Source: Sva-07 sp963698435 (lineage in GTDB: Bacteria; Actinomycetota; Acidimicrobiia; Acidimicrobiales; Ilumatobacteraceae). Taken from it: a DNA stretch of 64,000 nucleotides. The stretch spans positions 310,001 to 374,000 of the forward strand of contig CAVOQV010000018.1 of NCBI GenBank assembly GCA_963698435.1, in the 5' to 3' direction. Both the position numbers and the translations under genes were made by a program. The notes beneath the pieces were generated by a model. It did no database searches. It was not told where the DNA came from and saw only the letters and a program-made list of their open reading frames with translations. This document shows positions 34,969-44,295 of the stretch, in pieces. How positions within the stretch are numbered: the first letter of the stretch is position 1; every line of letters starts with the position of its first letter.

Positions 34969-35635
34969 TCAGGTCAGGATCTGGATGGCGTCGCCGAGGA
35001 GGCTGACGCCGAACACGACGAACAGGACTGCCATGACGGCGGTGTTGTTGCCGATCAGCCAGGCTTTGGCGTGATCGAGCGTCGGGTCGAGCCGGCGGCC
35101 GGCGATCAGGTACCCGATCACGGGGACCAGCACCGTGATCGCAGCGATCAACGTGAACACCACGACCGCACCGACGGTCTCACCGCTCGAGAGCGCAAGC
35201 GCCCCGATCGAGACGCCGGCCGCGATCGCGAGCAGCAGGTTCTTGGGATTGAGCGCCGACAGCACGAATCCGAGCCCGAACGCGGCGCCCGGCTTGAGCT
35301 CGTCGATCTTCGCCATCCAACCCGGGACCGGTACGTCGTCGTCGGGCCCGGGTCTCGCCCGCCACTGCCGTACACCGACGGCAAGGAGCAGCACTCCGAG
35401 AACGAGCTTGATCCACCCGGTGGTGTCGCTCGGCTCGGAGTTGTCCGTTTCCAGGCCGGGAATGAGCAGGACGACCGTCGTGACGAGGGCGATCCCGGCG
35501 ACCCATGCGACCATGAACGCGACGCTGTTGACCCGCGCGACCACTGAACAACATCAGGATCACCGCCGCGATCGGAATCGGGCTGACCGCGATCCCCACC
35601 GCGTACCCGAGTGTGGCGCCGATCGCGTCACCCAT
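34969..35635 (-). pseudogene. GAP-family (Sap/sulfolipid-addressing-like) membrane protein, one frameshift
   Basis: Starts MGDAIGATLGYAVGIAVSPI then PIAAVILMLFSGRA. An extra G near 35545 shifts the frame, and the protein continues VNSVAFMVAWVAGIALVTTV, KIDELKPGAAFGLGFVLSAL, PKNLLLAIAAGVSIGALALS and MAVLFVVFGVSLLGDAI. Six transmembrane segments in the LysE-like GAP arrangement. Members help export or address lipids in mycobacteria; the function here is unknown. Length 667 nt fits a single inserted base. Confidence 0.78.
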
Positions 35636-35813
35636 CAACGACCTCCGATCACGGCGCGGACTCGGTGGTCGTCGGTGACCACCCACATGGTCGATCCGCA
35701 CCCAGCGGGACTGCACCCGACCTGCGAGACACACTGTCACACGCCGAGGCCACTGACCAGAGCACGTGGTCCCGTCCGATGCCGCCTGTTGAGCAGCGAA
35801 CCATCACCGACCC

Positions 35814-36452
35814 TCAGTCGGTCGCGCCGAAGAGGACGCTGGTCCAGATCGGAGCGGCGATTCGTGCGAACTCCTCCGCACTGCCCCCTCGGCGACCGAG
35901 GACATCGAGCGCGAGCCCGGAGTTCATCAGCGTGAGGGCCCGTGCGGTGCCAGCGGCATCGAGCGATGCCCGAACGGCACCAGCAGCCTGATCTCGACGG
36001 ATGGCAACCTCCGTCGCGTCGATGCGTGCCTGCACGACCACGTCGCGCCAGAGCCGCCGGAGTTCGTCGTCGGAGCCCGCTGCGTCGACGATGGCACAGA
36101 GCAGTGCCGCGTGCGGGGCGAGGTTCCGTCCGCTCTGCACGAGGTTGGCTTCGACGATGTCGGCGTCACCGACCGAGCCCGGGTCCTGCATCCAATCCAC
36201 GGCGCCGGTCGAGATCTCCGCGAGCAGCCTGGGCAGAAGCGCGCCGACGGCGTCGTGGGCGCTCCGGAACCGGCGGTAGAACGCGGTCCGTGACACACCG
36301 GCCTCGCTCATGATCGCTTTGACGTGGAGCCTCGAGCCGTTCAGCCACTGCGGACACGGTACGACAACCACTCGGCGGAATTGGAGCGGAGGATCCGAGA
36401 ACGGGATCGCCGGCAACGTCCCGACCCGCCGGAAAGTACTGTCGCCAGCCAT
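35814..36452 (-). CDS. TetR-family regulator with an abnormal N-terminus
   Basis: The HTH second and third helices are clear (HVKAIMSEAGVSRTAFYRRF) and the C-terminal ligand domain follows (AIVDAAGSDDELRRLWRDVV, then ALTLMNSGLALDVLGRRGGS). The sequence before the HTH (QFRRVVVVPCPQWLNGSRL) does not look like a TetR first helix, so the 5' end is either damaged or frameshifted. The start given (ATG 36452) is only the nearest plausible one. It faces the amidohydrolase gene, whose ATG overlaps this region. Confidence 0.55.
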   Translation of the reverse strand: MAGDSTFRRVGTLPAIPFSDPPLQFRRVVVVPCPQWLNGSRLHVKAIMSEAGVSRTAFYRRFRSAHDAVGALLPRLLAEISTGAVDWMQDPGSVGDADIVEANLVQSGRNLAPHAALLCAIVDAAGSDDELRRLWRDVVVQARIDATEVAIRRDQAAGAVRASLDAAGTARALTLMNSGLALDVLGRRGGSAEEFARIAAPIWTSVLFGATD

Positions 36453-37686
36453 GCGAACTGCTCTGGTCAACGCGACGGTGCTCGACACGGCGACGATGAC
36501 GTTTGCCGAGGGCCAGTCGATCGTGATCGAGGACGGGGTCATCGTGGACGTCGGAGCGCTTCGGGCCGGTACGGCGGATGTCACCGTCGACGCCGCCGGC
36601 CGTTTCGTCGTGCCGGGTCTGATCGATGCTCACGTGCACTTCCGACTGGCCACACTCGATTTCCGGTCCTTGGCAAGGTGGAGCGAGGTCGAATTCGGGA
36701 TCGCCATGGCCCGCCTGGCCACCGAGACGGTGGAGCGAGGCTTCACCACGGTGCGCGACCTCGGTGGAGAGGTCACGGGACTGATCCGGGCGATCAGCCG
36801 AGGCGCCACGGTCGGCCCTCGGATCGTGCGAGCGGGATTGATGCTGAGCCAGACCGGCGGACACGGCGACGCGCAGGGCGGGCCCCGCGACGTCCCGGAC
36901 TGCGCCTGTTCTCTGCGGTCCGACTGGGCGTCGATCGTCGCCGACGGCCCCGACGCGGTTCTCAAGGCGTCTCGACACCTCCTGCGCGATGGCAGCGACT
37001 TCCTGAAGATCCATGTCTCGGGCGGAGTGGCAACGCCGTCCGACCCGATCGACAGCGTGCAGTACACGCCTTCCGAGGTCCGCGCTGCGGTGACCGAGGC
37101 GACGCACCGGGGAACCTACGTCGCCGCACACGCGTATCTGCCCGAGGCGATCGCGATGGCGGTGTCCGAGGGGGTCATGTCGATCGAGCACGGCAACCTG
37201 ATCGATGACGAGACGGCGCGACTGGTGGCCGAGTCCGGTGCAGTCATGGTGCCGACGCTCGTGACCTACAAGGCCATGAACGACTTCGGCACCTCCCTCG
37301 GACTGCCGAAGGCAAACCTGGAGAAGAACTCGGTCGTCTACGAGTCGGGGCTGTCCTCACTCGAGAAGGCGACTGCGGCCGGAACCACCTTGGGGTTCGG
37401 TACCGACCTGATCGGCGAGACGCAGCGTATGCAGAACCTGGAACTCGCCATCCGAGCCGAGGTGGAGCGCCCCGAAGCGGTGCTGCGTTCGATGTGGGCG
37501 GTCAATGCTCGCCTGTGCCGCCAGGAAGGGCGCATCGGCGTGATCGCACCGGGCGCCCACGGTGACGTGATCATCTCGCGGGTCAACCCGCTCGAGGATC
37601 TCACCGGTTTCGCCGATCACGAGCAGGCGTTCACGCACGTCATCCAGAGCGGCAATGTGATGGTCGACCGATCCGGTGAACGTTGA
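36451..37686 (+). CDS. Amidohydrolase family protein (imidazolonepropionase/Xaa-Pro dipeptidase-like)
   Basis: 411 residues. Metal ligands are visible: His61-x-His63 (DAHVHF), a likely carbamylated Lys186 (FLKIHVSGG), His227 (VAAHAY), His247 (IEHGNL) and Asp319 (GTDL). This gives the full binuclear set of subtype I amidohydrolases, close to the prolidase/organophosphate-acid-hydrolase-like group. It hydrolyses an amide-like or dipeptide substrate in the cytoplasm; the substrate is unknown. Divergent from the TetR gene, its likely regulator. Confidence 0.9.
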   Translation: MRTALVNATVLDTATMTFAEGQSIVIEDGVIVDVGALRAGTADVTVDAAGRFVVPGLIDAHVHFRLATLDFRSLARWSEVEFGIAMARLATETVERGFTTVRDLGGEVTGLIRAISRGATVGPRIVRAGLMLSQTGGHGDAQGGPRDVPDCACSLRSDWASIVADGPDAVLKASRHLLRDGSDFLKIHVSGGVATPSDPIDSVQYTPSEVRAAVTEATHRGTYVAAHAYLPEAIAMAVSEGVMSIEHGNLIDDETARLVAESGAVMVPTLVTYKAMNDFGTSLGLPKANLEKNSVVYESGLSSLEKATAAGTTLGFGTDLIGETQRMQNLELAIRAEVERPEAVLRSMWAVNARLCRQEGRIGVIAPGAHGDVIISRVNPLEDLTGFADHEQAFTHVIQSGNVMVDRSGER

Positions 37687-37812
37687 TGAGGATCGACGTC
37701 AACGGTTCCCGGCTGTAGTTCGACGTCGAAGGTGTCGGGTTCGCATCGACGGCTTCTCCGCCGAGGAACGCCCGGCGAGTCGCGAATCTGGGCTGCGTGC
37801 AAGAGTGACGGC

Positions 37813-38236
37813 ATGATCGAACTCGGTTGACCATCATCGGACGCGACCGGGCAGGTGTCGTTGCGTCACTGGCCGACGTGGTTCGTTTCCACGAGGGCAA
37901 CTGGAAGCGCGGCGACGGCTCAGCAGGTCGAGGAACCCGTCGCTGCGCCCGACGCCGACGAGGTGCGCCCTGCGGCTCACCGGAGATGACCGACCGGGTG
38001 TCGTCCACGAGATCTCCACGGCGGTCAGCAAAGCCGGAATCAACATTTCGCGTCTGGGCACGGTCACCGACTTGCCAGGCATTGATGGTGGTAGGCGCTT
38101 CGAGATCACCGTTCAGTTGACCGTGCCGGTCGGGGCGGACCTCGACGCTGTGCTCGATTCGATCGGGGACGTCGCCGTCGGCTTGGGCATCGACCTGAAC
38201 GTGGAAGACCTGACGGGCGACGACGCAGGGAACTAG
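37813..38236 (+). pseudogene. Tandem ACT-domain protein (GcvR-like), broken
   Basis: An in-frame TGA appears after five codons, and in other frames two ACT repeats can be read: LTIIGRDRAGVVASLADVVR and, later, LTGDDRPGVVHEISTAVSKA then GINISRLGTVTDLPG, ending DLNVEDLTGDDAGN and TAG at 38234. At least two frame changes are needed. ACT proteins of this type regulate amino-acid metabolism. Here the early TGA is accompanied by frameshifts, so it is decay and not recoding. Confidence 0.65.
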
Positions 38237-38400
38237 CCGGCACCGGCGACACGCTGGAGTACGTCGCCGAGAGGTGGACTCGGCGGGAATCGCATCAGGT
38301 GCGATCGAACCGTCGACTTCACCTGCGGGCCGCTCGATCCAGTTCGACCAGGGCCACATGACTCTGGCCACGTCGGCAGGTTCTTGCGACAGTTGCCGGC

Positions 38401-41400
38401 ATGGGGACGCTGCAGGCGTTGATCACGGTCGTGTCGATCCTCGTCACGGTCGCCCTGCTGGTTCTCCAGCTCAGGCGGGCGACCAAACGGATTCGTCTGC
38501 GCCCCCGGCTCGACATCGTGCGGATCGTGGTGCAGTTCGCCGCGGTCATTGTCGTCGCCGCCCTGCTCGGCACCGGAGCGCCAATCGTGGCTCTCGCCTT
38601 CGTGGGTCTGCTCGCCGTTGGGCCGGGCTACCTGCAGGGCCGCAACCTGGTCATCAGCGACGACGGCGGCAAGCTGTACGCCGTTCGCAACACGGTCGCG
38701 GCCACGGTGTGGGGCGTCGGTCTGGTGATCATGCAGGTCGCCGGGCTACTGAAGCGAACCGGCATCCTCGGTCTCGGTCAGGCGACAGCCTGGGTCGGCG
38801 TCGGGTTGGCGGTCGGGCTGTTCCTTGGACGCAGCGGGCCTCTGACCGAGTATCGGCACATAGCCGGACGTGTCGCGGCTCCGGTCTCGGCCGTCGTCGT
38901 GGGGCTGCTGGCGCTGGCGACGTTCGGGGATGGGCGCCACGCCGATGCGCAGGACACCGGAGAGTGGGTGTTGGCAGGCGAGCAGGTCAACCCCGGTGGT
39001 GACGCCCCGCCGAGCGGGTATGTCGTCTCCCTCAGCGCCACGTCGATGACCGTGGTCGAGAGCTTCGGGCCCGAATACCCGGACGACGGCGAGGCGACCT
39101 TCGAGGCCAGCTGGGAGGCGCCCCCACGAACGCTCGTACCGGGAGATCCACTCACGATCCCGGTCACCGTCTCGGGACGCAACACGGGCAACCTCGACAC
39201 CCAGTACTTCTTCGGGCTCGACGTGATCTTGATCGTCGACGGTCGGTGGAATCGTGAGTCGGTCGGCGCCGGTGCCAGTTGCGCCCAGACCACCGTCATC
39301 AGCGGCGAGTACGTCTGCAGCGACCCGGTGACCAACACCGGCGAGATGTCGACCACGGCGCCGTCCTCCGGCGACGAGTTCTCGGTTGGCGTCGGCGCCC
39401 TCAACTGCGGTGGCGCCTGTTATGTCGAATGGAACTACCAGTTCGAGGACGCCTCGGCCGGTTCCATCGGTGCCAGCGACGCCGGGAGCGCAGATGGTGA
39501 CACCGATCGACTCGGCGACGTCGTCGAGCAGACGACCGAGGAGTCCGGCATCGAGCCCGACGAGGCGATGCAGGCCGCGCTGGCCGGTGTGGCGGCGGCG
39601 ATGGCGACCGGGGCGATCAGCTTGATCGAGGCGAGGCAACAGGTCGACCGCATCTTCGAGAAAGGGTCCACCATCCAGCGTGATCCGAGATCGCCCGACC
39701 CGGTCGATCCTGTCAATCCCGACGGGCCGGACGAGGATGGCATGTTCGACTGGGGTGGCCGTCGTGTGTCAGCGGAGGACTACGAAGATCTGTTGGCCCA
39801 GGAGGCCGCGATCGAGGCCGATCGTCAGGCTCGTATCGACGCGCTGATCTCCATGATGGAGAGCGAGGAGGCGGCGGCTGCTCGTTTTGGTGACCTCACC
39901 GGACGGTCGGCCGACGACGATCGCCGTGCGCGTGATGCGCTGGCAGACGAGTTGGAGACGCTTCGCAACCAGACCCGGACACGCGAACGTGTCGCCGCCA
40001 TGCTGGAGGAACGAGCGCGGGCGGGCGGTTGGGACTCGATCGCCGAGCGGATCACCAGAGGTGACGACTTGACTCGGGAGGAACTGATCTCGATCCGCAC
40101 CATTCTCGATCGGCTCTCCCAGCGGCAAGGCACCGTCGATCACGACGGATCGGGAACGTTCGCGACCGATCTCCTCGACGAGTTCGCCACCGATGCAGCA
40201 ATCGCCCAGGAAGTGGTCGCCCAGATCGCCGACCACAGCCCCTACGGGCCGCTCGCCGGCTGGGCGGTTCGCAACCCCGTGGCTGCGGGTCGGATCGCGG
40301 CGGCGCTCGGCACGGGCGGTTTGACCGAAGGCATCATCACCCCGTGGGAGGTCGCCGCCGCGATGGAACGGGCCGCGGCGCAGGCTCATGCAGAGGGACG
40401 CGACCTCACCTACGGCGAGGCGGTCGCGGCCGGCATGTGGCAGGCGGGGCCCGGCATGTTGATCGGCAAGATCGGCCAGATCGGGATCGACCGGGCGGGC
40501 CGGGTCATCGCCGATGTCACGGAGGAAGCGCTCGAAGCCACCAGCCGCCGGGTCAGCGACTTCTTCGAGGCGGGTGCGCGCGAGAGTCTCGAGACCGGGG
40601 TTCGAGAGGGCGCCGAAACAGCGGTCGCTCGTGCCGCAACCCGGATCGCGCGTGCTCCGCGGCTGAGCCCACAACAGTTGTCCGAGCTGCGCACTCAGGT
40701 GGCGGACGCCGTGAAGTCCGGCGACGACGAAGCACTTCGGGCCATCTATCAGAACGGCGGTATGTCCCGTCTCGGACAACTCGAGGCGGCCGGAGCAATG
40801 GATCGCCAGACCGCCCAGGCACTCGTCGACTTCCACGACCGGGTGACCGGCAATGCGATCAGACAGGGAACCCACGACACGATCGACGAGTTCGCTCGCT
40901 TGAACGGGGGCATTCGGCCGACCGAAGTGTTGGTCGGCAACAGTGGGTCGGTCGGCGCCGGCCGATCGGTCGTCACCGACGCCGACCGCACGCTCTCGAC
41001 GTCGTTCTCCGAAACGGACATCGACCGTTGGATCATCTCCAGAGGCGGAGGAATGAACCGCACCGACGCCGCCAGGCAGATGCGGGAGGAGTTCACACGT
41101 CTCCACGAGGCCAACGTGGTCAACAACCTCAATCCGCCGGGAACGTTGCATCCGGTCGGCGGGGCCGACATGGACGTTTCGAGCTACGGCGGGTTTGCTG
41201 GAGGCAGTTCGCACACCGACATCTACCCGACCGGCTACACGCAGTCGCGAATGTCGCTCCAGGGCAGCACCGACGTGTACACCGTGAGCCCGACAACCGG
41301 GCAGGTGAGGACGCACTCGACGTCCGGGCAGGCGATCGTCGATCACAACATGCTCGAAGAGGTCAGGTTCACGGGCAAGGAAATCCCGCGCGTCGACGGC

Positions 41401-41706
41401 TGGCCGATCGATCCGACGCGGATCCCCGATACCGAACTCGGACACTTGCTGGAGCAGCAGCGCAAGGCGATCGCCAAGTACACCGACGTCAAGTCGGTCG
41501 CCAAAGCGCTTGACCGCGCCGAATACATCGCTGCCCGCAGCCGCCAGCCGATGGGGGACCAGACGCTGGTGGATGCTGCAGTGCGGATCCGCACCGACCC
41601 GCTCCAGACCGCCGCCGTGCTGAAGGAGCTGCACATGACCGAGGCACAGTTCGTCGACGCCTCGCGCACGATGATGGGCCGGTACGCCCCGAATCTCCCG
41701 TCGTGA
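38401..41706 (+). CDS. Large membrane-anchored protein (1101 aa) of unknown function
   Basis: Five hydrophobic helices fill residues 1-185 (ALITVVSILVTVALLVLQL, VVQFAAVIVVAALLGTGAPI, PVSAVVVGLLALATF). A beta-rich, probably extracytoplasmic domain with four cysteines follows (about 200-355), then a charged, coiled-coil-prone region (about 440-580; EEAAAARFGDLTGRSADDDR). Next come Ala/Gly-rich helices containing a hydrophobic GWAVRNPVAAGRIAAALGTG. A distinct C-terminal domain (about 830-1101) contains DIYPTGYTQSRMSLQGSTDV and ISRGGGMNRTDAARQMREEF. The layout (anchor, long linker, unique C-terminal domain) recalls polymorphic-toxin or surface-effector proteins, but no known toxin motif is identified. 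Confidence 0.7.
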   Translation: MGTLQALITVVSILVTVALLVLQLRRATKRIRLRPRLDIVRIVVQFAAVIVVAALLGTGAPIVALAFVGLLAVGPGYLQGRNLVISDDGGKLYAVRNTVAATVWGVGLVIMQVAGLLKRTGILGLGQATAWVGVGLAVGLFLGRSGPLTEYRHIAGRVAAPVSAVVVGLLALATFGDGRHADAQDTGEWVLAGEQVNPGGDAPPSGYVVSLSATSMTVVESFGPEYPDDGEATFEASWEAPPRTLVPGDPLTIPVTVSGRNTGNLDTQYFFGLDVILIVDGRWNRESVGAGASCAQTTVISGEYVCSDPVTNTGEMSTTAPSSGDEFSVGVGALNCGGACYVEWNYQFEDASAGSIGASDAGSADGDTDRLGDVVEQTTEESGIEPDEAMQAALAGVAAAMATGAISLIEARQQVDRIFEKGSTIQRDPRSPDPVDPVNPDGPDEDGMFDWGGRRVSAEDYEDLLAQEAAIEADRQARIDALISMMESEEAAAARFGDLTGRSADDDRRARDALADELETLRNQTRTRERVAAMLEERARAGGWDSIAERITRGDDLTREELISIRTILDRLSQRQGTVDHDGSGTFATDLLDEFATDAAIAQEVVAQIADHSPYGPLAGWAVRNPVAAGRIAAALGTGGLTEGIITPWEVAAAMERAAAQAHAEGRDLTYGEAVAAGMWQAGPGMLIGKIGQIGIDRAGRVIADVTEEALEATSRRVSDFFEAGARESLETGVREGAETAVARAATRIARAPRLSPQQLSELRTQVADAVKSGDDEALRAIYQNGGMSRLGQLEAAGAMDRQTAQALVDFHDRVTGNAIRQGTHDTIDEFARLNGGIRPTEVLVGNSGSVGAGRSVVTDADRTLSTSFSETDIDRWIISRGGGMNRTDAARQMREEFTRLHEANVVNNLNPPGTLHPVGGADMDVSSYGGFAGGSSHTDIYPTGYTQSRMSLQGSTDVYTVSPTTGQVRTHSTSGQAIVDHNMLEEVRFTGKEIPRVDGWPIDPTRIPDTELGHLLEQQRKAIAKYTDVKSVAKALDRAEYIAARSRQPMGDQTLVDAAVRIRTDPLQTAAVLKELHMTEAQFVDASRTMMGRYAPNLPS

Positions 41707-41878
41707 CCACGGGCTCGGCGCTCGTCGTCGCTGTGCGGTCGTCTGGGCTCCGTCGTTGCCGACGATCACGCCGGGGCGCGTGCGCGCAGCTGCGCTCCCG
41801 ACAACAGGGTCGAGGTCGAGAGCTCTCTCCACTCCGCTGACCCGCCTTCGCCGGGGCCCCGCCGGGGACCGTGCGTCG

Positions 41879-42727
41879 TCAGCCGCAATCGTCGGGATCG
41901 GTGACCGTCGGCGGCCTGACGCTCTCGTGAGCGTCCTGTCTGAGCGTCAGATTCTGAGTGGTCGAGGCGATCGGAATCCCTTCCATGGTGAGCCGGTCGA
42001 GCACCCGTCGGGTCAGCTCGTCCGCCGACGACGAGACGCGCTGGGCTTCCTCGGTCATGATGCGCTCGGCGCCGTGCCAGTCGTCCCGGTAGTCGATCGG
42101 AATCATCACCTCCTCCCAGATGAACTCGAACGACGCGCTGTAGTTGAAGACCGGATCGGCGAACGTGGCCTTGTTGGCAACCGCAACGATGCGTCCTGTG
42201 TATTGGCGTCCCCGAACCCATGTGTCGTCGTCCAGACCGGATCCGATCTCCATGATCTTGGTCCGCACCGGTGAGATGTCGATCACGTCGCCCCGAACAC
42301 CGCCCACGTCGACCCGATCGCCCACGCGGAAGATCGAGCCGGACTGGATGTTGAACCAGCCGGCGAGCGAACCGATCAGATCCTGGAGCCCGATTGCGGT
42401 GCCGGCGGCCATCAAGCCGAGCACCAATCCGAGTTGTCCGGCGAACGGTCGCCAGAGGATGCCCAGACCGATCAACGTCACCACAGCGACCACGTAGTGA
42501 ACGATCTTTCGGGCGTAGTACTTGCGATAGCGATCGTCGACCCGTCTCGACCAGACCCGTCCGACGACCGTACCGATGACGATCGCGATCGCAACGATGA
42601 CGACGGTCGTGGCGAGCTTGCCCTCCATCGAGTTGTTGTCGGTGATCAGGTCCCACACGAGCGGCACCTGTTCGCTCTCCAGGCGTCCGGACGGCGCCGT
42701 GCGGATGGTTCCACGCTGTCGAGTCAA
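41879..42727 (-). CDS. Small-conductance mechanosensitive channel (MscS family)
   Basis: 282 residues. N-terminal transmembrane helices (TTVVIVAIAIVIGTVVG, YVVAVVTLIGLGILW) lead to the pore helix GLVLGLMAAGTAIGLQDLIG, then the beta domain SGSIFRVGDRVDVGGVRGDV. This is the classic MscS pore and vestibule pattern in the cytoplasmic membrane, releasing solutes on hypo-osmotic shock. The C-terminal domain is somewhat shortened and lacks the terminal beta-barrel. Divergent from the DUF2254 gene at 42798. Confidence 0.9.
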   Translation of the reverse strand: MTRQRGTIRTAPSGRLESEQVPLVWDLITDNNSMEGKLATTVVIVAIAIVIGTVVGRVWSRRVDDRYRKYYARKIVHYVVAVVTLIGLGILWRPFAGQLGLVLGLMAAGTAIGLQDLIGSLAGWFNIQSGSIFRVGDRVDVGGVRGDVIDISPVRTKIMEIGSGLDDDTWVRGRQYTGRIVAVANKATFADPVFNYSASFEFIWEEVMIPIDYRDDWHGAERIMTEEAQRVSSSADELTRRVLDRLTMEGIPIASTTQNLTLRQDAHESVRPPTVTDPDDCG

Positions 42728-42797
42728 GACGACCGTTCCGCGATGCGCCAGAGAACCAAGTCCTGACCCGGGGCGTCGGTGGGGTCAGACTGGGCGG

Positions 42798-44126
42798 ATG
42801 AGTCTCCGGCTGAGTGCGCTGATGGAACGGATTCGGGCAAGTCTGTTCTTCGTCCCGGTGGTGGGAGTGATCGTCAGCATCGTCGGCGCAGCATTCACGA
42901 TCTGGATCGACAGCCGACTCGACCTGCAGGGCGGCGACATGCCGTTGGGGGTCACCTCGACGGTGAACAGCGCACGGGCAGTACTGACGACCGTCGCCGG
43001 GGCGACGATCTCGTTCGCGGCGATCGCGTTCTCGATCTCGCTGCTGATCATCCAGCAGGCGTCGAGTCAGTTCTCACCCCGGGTGGTGCACACCTTGTTC
43101 CGAGACCCCTTCAACAAGCGAGTCATGGGACTCGTCATGGGAACCTTCACGTACTGCCTTGTCGTGCTCCGATCCGTGCGAGCGTCCACCGAGGCCGGCG
43201 GGGATGCGGTCGTCCCGAACCTCTCGGTCGCCGTGGCGGTCGTGCTCGGCATCGCGACGATCATCTCCGTCGTCGCGTTCTTGAACCACAGCGCCCACTC
43301 CATGGATGTCAGCCAGATCCTGGACCGGGTCGAGGACGAGACGATCGGTCATGCCCGGCACGTATGGAGCGTCGCCGAGCCCGACTCGCCGACCCAGGAA
43401 CGGATCGACGCGCCGAAGGAACCGGCGCACATCGTCCGGTTCGACCGCGCCGGGTGGGTCCAGCAGATCGACACCGAGGCACTTCTCGCCGGTCTCGCCG
43501 ACGGGACCACCGCGTGGGTGCACGCCTATCCGGGCCGATACGCGATCCCCGGAGCGCCGTTGTGTGGCCTGTCGGCGGTGCCCGACGACATCGAGGCGAC
43601 GGAGCACGCCATTTTCGACGCAGTCTCGACGGGGGACACTCGCACGATGCAGCAGGACCTCTCCTTCGGGCTCCGCCAGATGGCCGATGTCGGGCTCAGG
43701 GCGCTGTCGCCAGGGATCAACGATCCGACCACGGCGCAGGACTCGATCTTTCACAGCGCGGCGGTACTCGCCGAGTTGCTGCGACGCGATCCGCCGCCTC
43801 GGGAGCTGGCAGGCGAAAGGGATCGTCGCGTGGTGCTCGTCGAGCAGCCCACCGGGGACGATCTGGTTCGAGTCGCGTTCGTCGAGCTTCGGCGGGCGGC
43901 AGCCACGCAGCCGATGGTCTGCATCTACCTCCTGGAGGCGCTGCATCTCCTCCGGGAAGGTCTCGACGCAGCCGGGCTCTCGAATCGGACCGCGGTCCTC
44001 GTGGAACAGGCGCGCCTCGTCGTCGCCGGATGTGAGGCAGCCGACGTGTTGCCGGCCGACCTCGACGACGTGCGCAGCGCCTACGACAGACGGTTCGCGT
44101 CCGACCCACTCCAGCGGGTGCACTAG
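42798..44126 (+). CDS. DUF2254 membrane protein
   Basis: 442 residues with four N-terminal transmembrane helices (SLFFVPVVGVIVSIVGAAF, TISFAAIAFSISLLIIQQAS, RVMGLVMGTFTYCLVVLRSV, VAVVLGIATIISVVAFLNHS) and a large cytoplasmic part. DUF2254 landmarks are QQASSQFSPRVVHTLFRD and GLRQMADVGLRALSPGINDP. Function is unknown in the family; relatives often lie next to mechanosensitive channels, as here (MscS-type gene, divergent). ATG 42798 is preferred over a longer frame that overlaps the MscS gene. Confidence 0.88.
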   Translation: MSLRLSALMERIRASLFFVPVVGVIVSIVGAAFTIWIDSRLDLQGGDMPLGVTSTVNSARAVLTTVAGATISFAAIAFSISLLIIQQASSQFSPRVVHTLFRDPFNKRVMGLVMGTFTYCLVVLRSVRASTEAGGDAVVPNLSVAVAVVLGIATIISVVAFLNHSAHSMDVSQILDRVEDETIGHARHVWSVAEPDSPTQERIDAPKEPAHIVRFDRAGWVQQIDTEALLAGLADGTTAWVHAYPGRYAIPGAPLCGLSAVPDDIEATEHAIFDAVSTGDTRTMQQDLSFGLRQMADVGLRALSPGINDPTTAQDSIFHSAAVLAELLRRDPPPRELAGERDRRVVLVEQPTGDDLVRVAFVELRRAAATQPMVCIYLLEALHLLREGLDAAGLSNRTAVLVEQARLVVAGCEAADVLPADLDDVRSAYDRRFASDPLQRVH

Positions 44127-44295
44127 CGATGCCGTCGGCGTGGTCGAGCCGCCGACCGCGTGGGCAGTACCGCAGGACCCGCCGGAAGGAGCGCGAGGTG
44201 AGGATCAGACGTTGGCCTCTGTCGGCGGTGACATCCAAGCGAGATGGTGTTCGTAGAGATGTGGGACATCAGGGTGTCGCCACGAAAGGAGCGCT

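Noticed and set aside
37828..37830. Early in-frame TGA in the ACT-domain gene considered as a second selenocysteine codon
   Set aside because: The codon is at the very N-terminus, no conserved Cys is expected there, and the gene has further frame changes.
39769..41832. 687-codon minus-strand open frame
   Set aside because: Antisense shadow of the 1101-residue protein gene; composition is typical of high-GC reverse frames.
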